A DNA stretch of 64,000 nucleotides. Origin: Otis tarda (lineage: Eukaryota > Chordata > Aves > Otidiformes > Otididae). The stretch is taken from positions 256,501-320,500 of the forward strand of contig CM048576.1 of the NCBI GenBank assembly GCA_026413225.1, given 5' to 3'. Positions 11,801 to 25,184 of this stretch are shown here, piece by piece. Made by a program: the position numbers and the translations under genes. How positions within the stretch are numbered: the stretch's first letter is position 1; the number at the start of each line of letters is the position of its first letter. A model generated the notes under the pieces. The model was given only the letters and a program-made list of their open reading frames with translations, made no database searches and was not told the origin of the DNA.

Positions 11801-13514
11801 TTTTGTTGGTTTTTTTTTTTTTTAAGGTTAATACTGCCGTGGGCCGTCTGCCCTTTCTCCTCGCTCCCAGCAGCGCAGCCAAAGCTGCTCAGACTTTCCA
11901 AACACGAGCGGGATGTAGCCCAGGCCTAAATTTGTCCCGGAAAAACCATGAGCAGCTGAAAGAACAGGCAGGACGTGGAGGAGGGGGAGAAAAAAAGGAA
12001 GAAAAGGAGAAAAAAAACCCACAACCAAACCAACTTGCTTTTGCAGTAAGCTCCAGCGTGTGTCAGGGCTTGCAGGATTTTTTTCTGAAAACGTATTTCC
12101 AGCCCCTGTCCTCCTCCACAAGGTGGATGGCAACTAAGTAAAGCGAAAGCTCAGTCACATATGCACTGAAATCACTGTTCTCAGCCTGGTGTGTGGGGCA
12201 GGGTGGCATCTCTGCTAGCATCGTTGACCTTTGTGCCACCAGAGGCCACGTTTACCAGGAGCCACGCAGCCTGGTGATGCTGCAAGTATCAGCCCTTCGT
12301 CTCTGCTGAGGACAGATCCTGTCGTGATGCCTCTCCCTGTGACTCCATCGGGTTTGCCCTGGAGTGGGGGTTGTTTTGCTGGGGAAAAGAGCAATTGGGT
12401 ATTTTGCTTTTCTCTACCTGCCCTATCATTTCTCCTGCTTTCTCCCCAAGGGACCTGCAGGCAACCAACGAGTTTTTGAAGCCTCGTCAAGCATCTCCGC
12501 CTGCTCCTGGGGCTCAGCGTGGAGGGGACTGAAGGCCATCGCCACCTCAAACACGCAGCTGCTGCTCTCTGAGTTGCCTGTCCCACTCCGTGCCTCTCCA
12601 CCACCTTACAGGGGTTTACAGCAAGCTGATCCAACTGGCCCGCAGGTATGCTTCTTGTTTTTTCGCTGATGAAATCAGCACTCAATAAAAATCACATCAG
12701 GCCCAGATGTTTTCTCGTTGGGTTAAGATCCAAGGAGATGAAGGCAATTAGAGTTCAGATTTATACCGGGCATAAACGCAGCCCCTTGCACCCTGTGCTG
12801 CTCTCACCTGGATGGAGAACCAGCGCCTGCCTGGGCACAATCCCTCAATGGCGAGGCAGCTGGGAAATGCACCTCATGACTTGCGAACGCCCCACGCACC
12901 CCAGCTCCTCACACATCAAAGCAGGGGGCCCCTCTGCCAGCGCACAGCTGGCCCCTGCCACCTCTGCATGGGGAAGCCCGTGTGGCCAGCGGGCCAGCGG
13001 CGCCGGTTTAACCTCCTGGGACTCCTCCTAATTAGGAGGTGTCTAACGAAGACCATCAGCCACCTGTGCTGGACTGAGAAGTGGCCACAGTGTGCGAGCA
13101 GCTGTTTGCCATGGCGCAGGGGCTGACGCCTGGCTACGGGTCTCTCATTTGAGGCTAAATGGTACAAAGTAGGAACCATATGAATGAGGAAAAAATGCTG
13201 TTTTGTTTGGGTTAGGGTTTTCTTTTTTTTTGCAGTGGGATGAGACAAGGAGCAAAACAAGCTTAATTTGGGCTCAGTGACAAGCCTGGTGATATTCTTT
13301 ATGTAGAATAAGTGGTGCTTTGTCGGTGGGGCAATGCCTTACGTGGTTTGGTGCAGTCCTCCTGGTCCGATATCCTGAAATATTGACTGCCAGGATGGGG
13401 CAAGGCTTACAAATGAGAAGCTCCATGTGGAGAAAAGCAAGAAGAGGGGCACAATCACTACCCTCAAGTTCATGGAGACCTGGCTGAGCCCTGCCAGGAA
13501 AAGGCATGGAGTAG
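8846..13514. other. Intergenic DNA between TMEM218 and SLC37A2 3' ends
   Basis: No gene is recognised. There are several T-rich runs (near 9160-9215, 10340 and 10408-10434). One exon-like segment at 11534-11645 on the plus strand has a good acceptor and donor and an open frame; it is treated separately as a finding because nothing ties it to a known gene. Confidence 0.5.
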
Positions 13515-13771
13515 CAACACAAGTTTCACACGTTTTTATTAATAAAATGGCCAACGGCCAAGAATCAGCCCAGAAAACCAGTCAGCCAGGGCCCTTGGAC
13601 TGTTCCTCGCCGCTGCCTCCCTCCGAAGCAAACCCACGGTGGCAGCACGAGCCCACAGGGCTGTGCCTGAGGCTGTGCCTCGGCTCTGCCGAGACAAGCG
13701 CGCTTGTGGAGTGCCCCAGCCTCTCTCCTCCCTCTAGGCCGCTCGGCGTGGGGAGGCTCGCAGGGAACACA
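13515..13771 (-). other. SLC37A2: SLC37A2 3' UTR and polyadenylation signal
   Basis: Downstream of the minus-strand stop at 13772-13774 the first AATAAA on that strand is at 13535-13540 (TTTATT on the plus strand), giving a 3' UTR of about 250 bases. Confidence 0.65.
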
Positions 13772-16700
13772 TCAAAATTCCTTAAACCTGTGGGGAGAGA
13801 AATGAGTGGCCGAGTGCCCTGGGTGCCATTCGGCAGGTGCTGGGATGGATGATGGGTGCCATGGTGCTGCCGGAGAGGTGCAAACAGCTCTGCCGGGCAA
13901 CCCCAGCCCCGTGTGCAGTGTAAGCTCAGAGGAGAAGCAGGCGCAAGGACGAAATCCAGCCACCATTTTGTCTCCAGCCAAAGCTGAAATGTCCCCCAAA
14001 AAACCACGCAGTGTTTGCGCCTCCTCTCTGCAAACTGCTCTGGAGACAATGCACTTCCCAAAGCCCTCTAAATTGTTGCAGAATTTCCACAAACTGAGCC
14101 AACTACTTTCCCCAGCCCAAAACAGACGGATTTTGGTGCAAATGGGGGCAGTGCAGACCTGGCCAGGACAGTCCTCACCCAGCCAGCCCCGGCACAGGAG
14201 AGTGGAGCCCGACAGCCCTCCACCAGCGGCCAGAGAAGGAGATTTGGGCCGCACTTACCGCAACGCAAGGCTCAGACTATTGGTCTTTCACCTGCAAACA
14301 CAAGACATAAAGGACCAAACGTTTTCGTAGGGGATCTGGGGTTTCCAGGACCAGCTGTGGCCCCTTCCCCCTTGATGCTGGAGGGGGAGCGTTGGTGGCA
14401 ATCAGAGATGGGCCAGTGCTGATTTGGAGATGATTTACACCCTCGCTGCAGCAATTTGGCCACAGATTCGATTTGCGAGCCCAGACTCTGTGTAATCAAG
14501 CTCATTAGCATGGGTGGGCAAGTCAGCCTGTAAATTTGGCCATTTTGAGTGCAGTAATCAATGTTTTGCTGATCGGGCTAACATCTCCTAAGTCAGTGGG
14601 AAACAAGGACATACTGCCCATCCGCCCATCTGCGCTCTCTTCCCCAGCCATCGTGATTTGATCCTTTGATTCCCAAATCTTGATCTCAGCCCTTAAATTA
14701 TCAGCAGAGCGCCTGTTTCTAAGCTGAACCTGCCAAGCAAAACTTGAAATCAGAGCAAATCAGCTTCCATTTGCATTTAATCCTTGGGGCTCAAGCAGGG
14801 ATACTCACGCCGAGCTATTTCCCATTCAGCACTGACTCTGTTAGCTGCACGCTAGAGCTACAAAGACACAAGGACGGTGTTTAGCACCAAGCGTGCTGCA
14901 CTGGGCACAGATGGCTAAAATGCTCCGGGTGCTGCCCTGGGTCAAGGTGGAAATGTCTTTGTGCCCACAGGAGCGAGACATCGGGCAGACAGCCTCGCGA
15001 AGCCCGACGTGATGCCCACGCGGAGATGCAACAGTGAAAGCAAGGGATAACAAACATCTTTCTGGAGTGGCACTGACGCCATGTTTTGGCATCACGGAAC
15101 TGGGAGCCGCTCCAAGAGGGTATGTACTTACCCTCTCTTTCTTGCCATGTAGCCGCACCACCCGCGGACCTCTTTGACCACCACGCGAGCGAGGAGCTGC
15201 AAGAGGAAAGGTGTCAGATCGCTGCGGGACCGATGGGTCTGCAGCTACCAGCCACCAGCATTTCCATCGCCAAGAGATAAATTTTTAAGGCTCTTCCTAG
15301 GGAAGATGTCATGAACCAAAACCGTCCATGGAGGATGTTTTTGGGAAAAGCCAAGTGAATGGAGGCAAAGGTTTGGAGTCAATACAGGGCTTTGCAACTC
15401 GCCCTGCGCCCGGCTGCCTCCCGAGGACTGTTCCTGCTCTCCACCGGCGAGCGGGCGGCTAAAAGGGAGCCCTTGAGTATCCAGGGTAGCAAAACGAGTC
15501 CTGCCGAGGAGGGACCTACCAGGCAAGCCAAGACGTCGGCTGCTATCAACATGTAGAAGACATTATTCCAGCCTGTGGGGGAGATGAGCCCTGCGAGCAG
15601 CGGCCCGAGCGCAGCACCTGTGAGGGCACGCGAGCCACGTTAGGAGATGGGTTCATGAGGGAGAGGGGACCAGGACCCCACCAGCACCACAGCACCAGGG
15701 GGAAATCAGTGCTTCGAAGCCCCAGCCCCCAGCCCCTACTACATAGGTAGTATGTACCTATGGATCCTGTGCCATCGATGATGGCTGTGACAGTAGAAAG
15801 GGCTTTGGCGTTTCCTTTGAGAGACTCGTGGGTTCCCTGTAGGGACGGAGAAGCAAAACATGAGGAAAAGTGGCTTCAGGATCTGCAGCCGGCAAGTGTG
15901 AGGCCACTCACACCCTGGGCAGCAATTTCCATCCATTGGACCCAGCCATGGGTGGGAAGACCGAACTCGGATGCTGCCTACAGGCAAGCCACAGGAAAAC
16001 TGGGATCACCAACAGCAGGCAGCAATCCTAGGTGATTTCCCAGCAAATTTTACCACCAGGATTGTAGTTAGAGGGAGACGCAATGGGGCCAAAGCAAATT
16101 TGTTCAGCCAAGATGAAAAAGCAATAGGAAAAAAAAAAGCTGTGTCACGAGGTGTGACAGCTCTGCCCTTCTCCACTGGGCTTCAGAGGCTTTAGAAAAC
16201 AAAGTGAAAATGTAAAAATCCCGGCAAACATTCCTTCAGGAAAGAGGGAGCAGCCTCTGCGTGTGCAAGGCAGCTGGGGCAAGGGATCTTACCAAATCTG
16301 CCGAAACTGCCGTTGTGATGAGAGCGTAGGGCCCGTTAACCAGCGCGCCGCAGACGATCAGCATTGCTATGAGGAACAAGACAGCCACAGAGGTACCCAG
16401 GAAGAGATTAAGTCTTTAAGGACAAGGAGCAGCAGGACGTCGCATCCATCGTCCCCGGCCCGTGGGCAGACATCGCTGTCCCGCACATCCGCCGCCTGCT
16501 CATCTCAGTTTTCCCTAGGCGTTCCCACCCAGCAGGCATTGACCGCTCATCCAGCACCACCCTCCCCTAAATCCTGGAAGGGGAGCCCGGCTCAAGGGGA
16601 GAAATAAAGGCAGGTGGATCTACAGCATCTTCCATCACCCCTTTGGTGACCGGAGCCAGCTGCGCTGAGGAGCTCCTTACCTATGGACGTGCCGATGCCG

Positions 16701-19700
16701 TTCTGGCCGACGTAGTTATACAGGAACAGCTGGAAAAAAGACACAGGATGAACCAGTTTTAGCCATTCCAGCTGTTTTCCCAAGTGTTTTCCCTGCATCA
16801 GCACCCTCGGGACAGGACAGAGAATGCGGGAACCTGAATTATCACCGGTGCCAACCTCCACAGCCCCCCTGGTACGTGGTGTTTGGAGAGGAGAGTTCCA
16901 GCCAGGACAGGGATCCAAGTGTGCCCTTAGCTCTGCATCCCGCCATCTGCCTGCCAGATGAAATACTGGCAGCTGGCAAACAGAGGTGCTGCTGCGATTT
17001 ACGGCCCAGCGGCGCTTGCGTGCCTCCCTGCCGGCTGAAGCCAGACAGTGATTTGCCCCGACAGTGCTATCGGGGGACGTGGATATGATGCGGGGTCCCT
17101 GCTTTTCAGTGCATGCCAGCTTCTTCGAAGGGGAGAGGCTTGCAACCCAGAGCCAGCCAGGCTTGGGTTACAGCTAATTAGCTGCAATTTTGCAGCAGCA
17201 AATCCAAACGAGCTCCAGGCAGGTGCTTGGGAAGGACATCCTGGCCAAGCGCTGATGGAGCATGGGGCCGTCAGCACGGGGGATTTTGGGATGGAAAATA
17301 AAGAGGCGAAAGCTGGACCAGCTTGGTGGGACCCTTGAGGCTTTAAGACAGAGCAGGATTATGGCAAGACGGAGGGAAAAAATCCCTAAAGGGGGTTTTT
17401 TAGCTGTCAAGGACTCTACAATCCCCTCCCAGGCCCCAGGTCCACCCTGGGAACATCTGGGCACGTGGATCGATCACAGCTCTTGTCTCAGCTGAGCGTG
17501 TGACCAGCTCATCCCGGGCGCTTGGGAAGAGGAAGGCAGCCGTGACTCAAAGGAGCTGGACAAGAGGAAACCCTCGTGACTGGGTGGTTTTTTCCCCGCG
17601 TGACAACACACCATGGGAGCGGCAACAACCAGCATCACACAGCACGTGGTGGCTCTGCCGCCACTGTAGTCGGAGATGAGGCCAGCAAAGATCCCCCCTG
17701 CAAGAAGGAGCCGCACATGTTGGTCACGCCACCCCCGTGGCAAAGCTTCACCCTGGCTTAGCCCAAAATCCAACAGGATGCTACACTGCGATGCTTTTTT
17801 ATCCCCCAACTTCTGAGCGAGAAGCCTCCAGGGTTAAATATAATAACATGAGAGTGAAGAGCTTTGATTTATCCACACTGCTTTGTCCCTGCAGATGGTT
17901 TCCCTACACCTGCACACAGCCCTGGCCTCCTCCCCGCTTGCAAAATGTATTATTTATCTAAGAAAAACGAAAGCCTGAGCAAACGAGACCCAAAGAAAGG
18001 TGTTGCAATGGTCAGCTGCATGGCAAAATAAAAGTGAGGGGCGTTTGCTGCCTGCTGCATGCTACGAACAGTGAATAAACTGCAGTGCTCCATGGAGGGG
18101 ATTTTCCATGAAGGCCAGGATTGTCCCCAAATCATCCCCGATCCACCCCCTCCCCCCAGGCACGTGACAAACCTAAAATGCCCCCAACGTCAAAGAGGGT
18201 CGACAGGTCCCCAGCTTCCTTAGCACCAAAATGAGCTGCGAGGGAAAGGAGAGAGGTGAGGAGACGCTCCCCTTGCCAGGCTCGCTCCCGCCTCGCTGGC
18301 CCCGAAAACTCACCAACGTTCACAATGTAGAGGGGCAGCCAGTAGAGGAAGGTGTAGCTCACCAGCTTGGCAAAGAGCAGGCAAAGGGAGAACTCCACCA
18401 CGCCCTGGGAGGAGAGGAGAAGACATCAGAGGAGCTGCCTTCTCCCAGCCTCCTCCAGATGGTGGGTTTTTTTCCCCCAGTTTTCTGCCTGGTGGTCACC
18501 CTGTTGATGGGGTGAGCTGCCCTGGCTTTGCTGTTTTCTCCATCCCCGTCACGATGCAAGGGGCCTCCCGCGACTCACAGGTATCTGGAGCGCCCCGAGG
18601 AAGCTGATGGCTTCGGGCTCCTCAGACGGCTCCTTGGGGCTGTCGGAGCGATCTGTGCTACTCTGGCCCCCCTCACTGGAGGTGACCACTTCAGGATCCT
18701 TCTCGTTGGACGTCGCTCCTCCAGCACCCTCCTCATCGGAGGCCATCTAAAAACAAGCCAAAAGCAGGAGATGTGGCTCTCATTGCTGCAAGGGGATGAA
18801 ACATGAGATTCGCCGCTGGGACGTGACCTGGAGGATGCTCACATTGGAATAGTAATGAGCATCCTCTCATAACTGAACGTCGCTCTAACTTCTGACGTTA
18901 TGACTGGACACCTGGGTTGTTTTGCCATAAACCGAGTGACCACCCAGCCCAGGACGAGCCCGTTGGGAATTGATTCGACTCACGTGATGTAGAGGCGGAC
19001 TGCAGCCAACGTCCTCGGGATCTGCAGGGAGAAAGGAGATCCTGTGAGAGCCTGGACCAACGCTGCTCTGCCTGCTCTCCCTCCAGCATTTCCATAGGGG
19101 AGAAATGTGCGGCTGGGAAAATCCAGGGGCTGTGCTGCAGCTCCGGGTACCTGCTTCCAGGCAGTGAAAAACCCCGGTAAAATCTCAAATTCCAAATGTT
19201 TCCTAGAAAGACAAGCTGAGAGGAACAAGCAGCACAGGGGCTGAGCCTGCCTGGTTGACCCCAAAGGATGCTGAGCATCCCTGTGGTGGTCGGGTCCATG
19301 CCTCTGCTTGCCATGAGCTGGAAATAATTATTTGGGGTTGCCAAAAATGCTTGGAGATGGGTAAAGAGAAGAATTGTGGCCCCACTGATCTCAGCATTAT
19401 GCTGGGCATCTGCTGTGCCCCGGATCACGCCACTCACACTCCACAAGGAAGAAGAAGCAGATGATGCCGATGGCGGCAATGATGATGCCAGGCACGACGA
19501 AGGACAGGCCCCAGGCGGAGGAAACCCAGACGCCGGCAATGAGCGACCCTAAAATGTTGCCAACAGAGGTGTGCGAGTTCCAGATGCCCATGATGAAACC
19601 TCTCCTGGTGGGGACAGAGCCAGGGTTGGCATCACCGGGGTGGCTGCCAGGACCAACGGGGATGAGGACGAAGGGGGACGCACCGGAGAAACACTCACTT

Positions 19701-22700
19701 TCCCTTCCCGAACCAGTTTCCAACGCACGCCACGACAGAAGGCCAGCCCGTCGTCTGCACCAGCCCGTTGCAGACCTGGCAAGAGATAGACAGCATCAGG
19801 CGGCAGCACCGGCACCCGCTGAGTGCTGACTTGATCCGTGGAGCACAGCCCCTGCACTGTTTTCGGTAGCCAGGCTCAGCCATAGCCACCCCCATCCCAA
19901 AGCTGTCAAGAAAACAGTCAGTTGGTGGGGTTTTTTTCCTGCTGGGGCAATCCCAGAGCCATTTGCATCATTCCCGTGGCTAAACTGGGAGCAGCCGGTG
20001 TTGCCAAACCGGCTGCCTGCCCCGCTCGGCAAGAGGGGTGCGCCCCAGGGGTTTTGGCGCCCACGCCACACGTGACCAAGTTTTGCGAGGAGTGGAAATG
20101 CCCGGCGTTCTCCCGCTTGGAAACTGGGCCACAGCGATCCCCAAAAGCCACCAGAAAACCAGGATGAGGCTGCAGTGGTAAAATCCAGAGCATCCTCCAG
20201 CGTGGACGCACCTGTATGATGATGAAGTACGAGAGGATGTGGATGTTCCAGAAGTAGCCAAGGCCAAAGAGCGCGGTGAAGAGCCCACTCAGTACCATTC
20301 CCCCCGACAGGTAGTAGCGCAGGGGGAGGCGCTCGCCAAAAATGCCGCTGCAGACAGAAGGAGCTGTCATGGGTGATGCTGCCGATGGGCGCTATCATAC
20401 CGAGCCATTGCCCAGATCCCGAGCGGATCCTAGCACCACCCCATCCCAATGGAAAACAGTCTCCTGGCCGACTGGTGCAAACTGGTGTGCAGACGGAAAG
20501 GGCTGCAAAGGACCTGGGTACCTGATAAACATCCCAATGGCGTAGGCCACCAGGAAAGCGTTATCCAGCGCCCCGAAAAGCTCCTTGTAGTTGTCCCCAT
20601 CTGGAAAAGAAATATTAGGGCCACATCAGCGTGGCCTTAATTTTGTTTGCCCAGCCCTTGGCCACTGGCTCGTTCTCTGTCCCCAAAACGCAGGGGTAAC
20701 CCCTCAGAGCGTGGCAGGGCGCTATCGGCCTTGCGACCCGGTCCTGATTTTGCCACTCGCCGATGCCCTTTGGCCTGCTGCTTAATTACCTCCGGCTGTC
20801 TAACAAGCAGCCGGCCTCTTGCCAAAACCGCCATCCGTGACCTGGCACAGAGCGGGGCAGGGGGCACCCATTTTGGCTGCCGCAAAGGTGGTTTTTGGGG
20901 GGGACTTGGCCTCACCGAAGGGTGCCCAGCTGCACCACGTGCTGCTGTTGGAGTCATTGCGAGGGTTGGGGCCCAAAGCTGAGCAATTGGGGTGCAGCTG
21001 GCTCTGCAGGGAGAGAGAAGGGGTGAAATTGGGGTGCTTGAGTCCGTCCCCCCGCCCTGCTGTCCCCACGTCCCCTCTCCCCATAGCTGGGGCAAGGTTG
21101 GAGCTCACCTTGACGATGCTGATGGGTTTTCGGGAGAGGTGGTAGCTGGTGTAGCAGAGGAAGGTCAGCACCAGCGTCAGTCCTCTATAGCTGCAGGATA
21201 AAGTGAGTGGAGGGCTCAGGGTTGGGGGACAGGGATGGGGGGCCGGTCACCATCCAGCTGGCAAAACCTGGCCCAGCGTCTCAGACACCTCCAGCTTTGG
21301 TGTTAGCCATGCTCTTCTTTCCCTTCCCTCAAAATTCATGGGTTTTGGAGAAAAATAGCAGGTAACGGGGATGAGAGCCACCGCTGTGGACTCCACTCGG
21401 GATGCAGATGCAAATTTAGGACAACTCTGCTGCTGTATAACTGCCAGGTCTTAAAAAAAACACACGGAGAAAAACTCTTCAGCAGGGCCTGGTGTGACAG
21501 GACGAGGGGTGATGGTTTCAAAATAGAGGGAGGCAGATTCAGATCAGATATTAGGAAAAAATTTTTTACGCTGAGGGTGGTGGAGCACTGGCCCAGGTTG
21601 CCCAGAGAGGCGGTGGATGCCCCATCCCCGGAAACATTCCAGGCCAGGTTGGCCGGGGCTCTGAGCAACCTGATCTGGTTGGAGATGTCCCTGCTCCTGG
21701 CAGGGGGTTGGACTGGGTGGCTTTTGAAGGTCCCTTCCCACCCAAACCAGTCTGTGATTCTATTAAAGGGGGGAAACAGGGTTGTTTCTCCTCATTCCCC
21801 TGGCAAAATACCCCCTTGTCACCCAACGGGGATGATTCTGCTGGATCGGTGAGCTGAACCTCCTAAAATAGCCAAGGGCGTGGCTTAAAAAGATCACCTA
21901 AGGTTAAGGGGAGCATTAATTGGTGTTTCCCCTTCCTCAAGCCGCTGTCCCGGCAAACCGCTGGGTGAGCAAGCGCCTTCCTGGCGTCACGGGTGGAAAC
22001 TGGGGCACGAGATGGCGGCTGATTCATCATTGCTTCCAGCGTTAATTAAAGATGAGCTGGAAAAAAAAAGCTGGGGGAGTGAGGGATGACCCAAGCAATA
22101 CCTGCTCCGCTTCCTCCACTCGTAGCGACTTTATCCCTTTTTCCTTGAAGTAAATTCAGGAAAATGGGGGGAAAAAAAGGTTTTGGGCTTGGGGATAGGG
22201 ATGTTGCTCCTGTGTTTAAGGAGGTTTTACATCAGCGCTGAGGATGCGAGTGGTCAGGGAGCAGCTCTGGCCCTGAGACAGATTACGGGGTTGCTCCAAG
22301 TTTAGAAAGAAAGAAAAAAAAAAAAAGCTTTTTTTTTTTTTTTTTTTTTTTCAATTTTAGGCGGTCTCGCTCCTCTTCGCAGTTTCACTTCTTCATTTTC
22401 ATGCAGCAGCAATTACAGATGCCTTGCAAATCCTGGGCAGCTTTCTGCTCCGGGGTGCCAGCTCCGAGACAGCAGCGCCACAGAAAAATTGCTGGTTTCC
22501 AGCCCCAAAAAAGTATAAACAAACCCTTCCAAAAAAACCCACCCGACACTGCTGATGGCTGCAGAGCTGAGCCGAGGGGAGCGGAGAGGCTGTGACGAGG
22601 AGGGGGAAGAGAAACTTGGTTGGTTTGGGTTTTTTTCACCCCACGTGTTTTGGCAGGGAAAAATCACAGCTGGTGGAAAAGCATGGGGGTTGTTTGGCAA

Positions 22701-23759
22701 CAGGCTCCTGAAAAATAAATCTATTAAATGAAATTAAACAGGCAGTGGGCTTGTCGCCTCACCAAAAGGGACGGAAACAGGTGGGATCTTGGTGTTGGCC
22801 ACATCCTGCCAAATTCTGAAGGCAAGGCAAGAGCCGAAGGACGGCTGGAGGCTCGCCAGGCGCAGCCGCCCTGGTTGGGGTCGCCCCGCATCCCTGCTGC
22901 CCACTCCCCGGTGCCTGGGCCAGGCTTGGTGACCCCTTCGTGCCGAAATCCCCGGGCTCGGTGCCCACGGGGCGATGCTGGTCCCTGAGCGAGCAACCCC
23001 CGGTCCAGAGCCTGGCCCCATCCTGTTGCTGGTCCCTGTGCCGGTTCCCATCCTGGTGCCAGTGCCCGGATGAGTGACCCCCAGTCCAATGTTGGTCCCT
23101 GGGTCCAGGGCCAGTCCCCATCCCAGTACTGGTACTGGTCCCCTGCTCCAAGGCCAGTCCCTGTCCCGGTACTGGTCCCCTGATCCAGGCCTGACCCCCA
23201 TCCCAGTCCCCATCCTGGTACTGGTCCCAATTCCAGTCCCTACTGTGGTACTGGTCCCTATCCTGGTCCTCTGCTGCAGGGCCAGGCCCCATCCCAGTAC
23301 CAGTCCCTATCTCGGTCCCTATCCCAGTGCCAGTCCCGTCCCTATAGCAGTACCGCTCCCTATCCCGGTACCAGTCCCTATCCCGCTCCACGTTTCTGTT
23401 CTCAGTCTCCTGCTTCAGGGTCAGTCCCCAGCCCGGTCCCGGTCCCTGGCTCCAGGGCCAGTCCCTATCCCGGTCCCGGCCCCTATCCCCGTCCCCATCC
23501 CAGTCCCAGTCCCCATCCCGCTCCCCGTGTCTATCCCAATACCATCCCGGTACTGATTCCCATCCCAGTCCCTATCCCGGGACCACCACCTTAGGTGCTG
23601 GTCCCCATCCCGATCCCTATCCCGGTCCCCTGCTCCAGGGCCAGTCCCGCTCCCGGTCCCGGTCCCCATCCTGGTGCCGGCGCCCCCCGCCCCCGCTCAC
23701 CGCTTGTCCCGGGGGAGCGCTCGGAGCAGTCGAACCCCGGGAGCGAGCGCTGCCCTCAT
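13772..23759 (-). CDS. SLC37A2: Solute carrier family 37 member 2 (glucose-6-phosphate/phosphate antiporter)
   Basis: Eighteen coding exons, high to low: 23701-23759, 21109-21190, 20916-21003, 20522-20600, 20212-20347, 19699-19775, 19438-19604, 18984-19021, 18579-18746, 18314-18404, 18173-18235, 17612-17697, 16681-16729, 16293-16366, 15758-15836, 15520-15617, 15132-15196, 13772-13787. Phases agree throughout and give 504 residues (human about 501). The product is a 12-helix major-facilitator protein of the ER membrane that exchanges sugar phosphate for phosphate. Supporting landmarks: MRAALAPGVRLLRA start, YHLSRKPISIVK after helix 1, an N-glycosylation-rich first loop (NCS, NDS, NSS), GERLPLRYYLSGGM, CNGLVQTTGWPSVV, FIMGIWNSHTSVGNILGS, a variable acidic loop encoded by exon 9, then FSLCLLFAKLVSYTFLYWL. 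The last 16-base exon encodes FKEF and the stop, matching the mammalian YKEI end. Two other possible last exons lie at 14815-14857 and 14259-14291. Confidence 0.95.
14815..14857 (-). CDS. SLC37A2: Possible alternative last exon of SLC37A2
   Basis: A TTTGTAG acceptor precedes a frame that, joined to the phase-2 end of exon 17, reads G-SSVQLTESVLNGK and stop. A human SLC37A2 isoform, as I recall, ends in an SSMVLTHQ tail from an alternative last exon, and the SS-x-x-LT pattern fits. No good polyadenylation signal was seen directly behind it. Inference from phase and weak similarity only. Confidence 0.4.
21476..21770 (+). mobile_element. CR1 LINE 3'-end fragment
   Basis: About 295 bases match the 3' end of CR1: the last reverse-transcriptase codons (a FRSDIRKKFF-like reading, then RLPREAVDAPS and LARLAGALSNLIWLE), a GGTTGGACT segment and an ATTCTATT end in place of the usual ATTCTATG octamer repeat. 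It is 5'-truncated, as most CR1 copies are, and lies in SLC37A2 intron 1 (21191-23700), antisense to the gene. Confidence 0.9.
22329..22351. repeat. Poly-T tract
   Basis: An uninterrupted T run in SLC37A2 intron 1, preceded by an A run (about 22312-22326), so the two could pair as a hairpin. Confidence 0.9.
22970..23665. repeat. Degenerate minisatellite in SLC37A2 intron 1
   Basis: Short imperfect units of about 12-24 bp are built on CCCGGTACCAGTCCCTAT and CCATCCCAGTCC. They lie just downstream (in gene sense) of the first coding exon and run up to the CpG island. Long minus-strand open frames here, rich in GTGTG and DRDRD strings, are repeat artefacts. Confidence 0.85.
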
Positions 23760-23885
23760 GGCGGGCGGCGGCCGAGCTACCGGTCCCCCCGGCCCCGCCG
23801 CTCCTTTTCACCGCCCCGCGGGGCCGCCGCTCCCCGCCCCGGGCCCGGGCCCGCCCTCTCCGCCGGCCCCGGCTCCACTTAAAAC
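23666..23885 (-). promoter_or_regulatory. SLC37A2: CpG island and promoter of SLC37A2
   Basis: A CpG-dense, GC-rich block surrounds the SLC37A2 start codon at 23757-23759 and extends upstream in gene sense. It has no TATA box. The start was chosen because MRAALAPGV matches the mammalian N-terminus and the exon ends in a correct GTGAGC donor. Confidence 0.6.
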
Positions 23886-25184
23886 AAAAACCGACTCGAA
23901 ATTCGCCTGCAAGCAGGGGAAAACACAAAACCGGGCAGCGACGACTCACCCGCACCACATCCCCCCCCGCAGGGGCTCCAGGATTTTCCCCAGCCGCTCT
24001 TTTATCAGCCCAAAACCAGCGGGTTTAACTTTCCCACTCACTTTTCCCATAAACTCCCCGAGAAAAGGGCTTTCGCTGCCTTGATTTCACCTCGGCCGCA
24101 GTTTTTGGGTTCATTTTCAGGGATTTTGGGGTTTCACACTCAGAGAATTCCACTTCCCCCCCTGGCATTTATGGAGCCAAGCGAGGGGCACATCGCGGGG
24201 TGGAGGAACAGCAATGGTTTTATTGAAACGTTGCTCCGCCAGGTTAAACCCCCAACCAGCCCCAATCCCTTCAGAGAAGTCGAAAAAGTGAGATCCCAGA
24301 GTACGCCAAGGAAACGCTCTGCCTCAGCTGCCCCCAACACGAAGCCCTGCCTGAAATCAATTAAAAACAAAAACAAAAAAAAACCCCAAACTTGCATTTG
24401 CAATTTTAGCCCTTTGTGCTTGCAAAAAAACCTCCCAGGCCGGATCCTGCCCTTTACAAATCCGCCTCAACACCCCTGATTAGATCCATGGCATCTTCCC
24501 CTGACGCAAATTGCGGTTAATAAATAGCACTGGCCGCCAGGAATCACAGTGGTGAATGATTCTCCAAGTGGGAGCATCCCCGCGTGCAGCTCAACGCCTC
24601 TGCGCCACCTCTGGACCGGGGTTGGGGGTTTGCTTTGCGCCCGGAGGGATTAAAAAAAAAAAAAAAAAAAAAAAAAAGGAAATTATCCATCACGCTCGGC
24701 CGCCCGGCCTTCCTGCCGCAGTTAATATTGGAGAGGTGGCAGAAAATATTAATGTCAGGTCATCCAGGAACATGTTACCGGTGTCATTTTTCCAGGGATT
24801 TGTGGATTTTTTTTTAACTGGAGGTGGAAAAGCAGCATGGTGGTGTTGCGGTAGCATCGTGGCAAAAACAATCTCATTCCAGCAACCTCTGCCAAGGGAC
24901 TGCAGCACAGCAAAGAGAGAGAAAGATTAAATATAGATTTATTTTTTTTTCCTCCTAGGAAAAAAGCTTCTTTCTGCAGCAAAACAAAGGTGGATGTTAC
25001 TGGAGGAGAGGTCCTCACCAGGAAGAAAGTGAAGGAGCAATAAATCCCTGGCTCTGGACCGTGACCCAAGAGCAGGGAGTGGGAAGGAAGAGGTGAGAAA
25101 CCGGGAGCGTTTCTAACCCTAAAGAGGTATTGACCCCTCGTACTTTGTTTTCTCCTCATTTCACACTCCCTGTGAGACAAACAA
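23886..25184. other. Intergenic DNA between SLC37A2 and CCDC15
   Basis: No exon is recognised. The stretch contains a 26-base A run at 24652-24677. SLC37A2 starts on one side and CCDC15 ends on the other, both on the minus strand. Confidence 0.5.
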
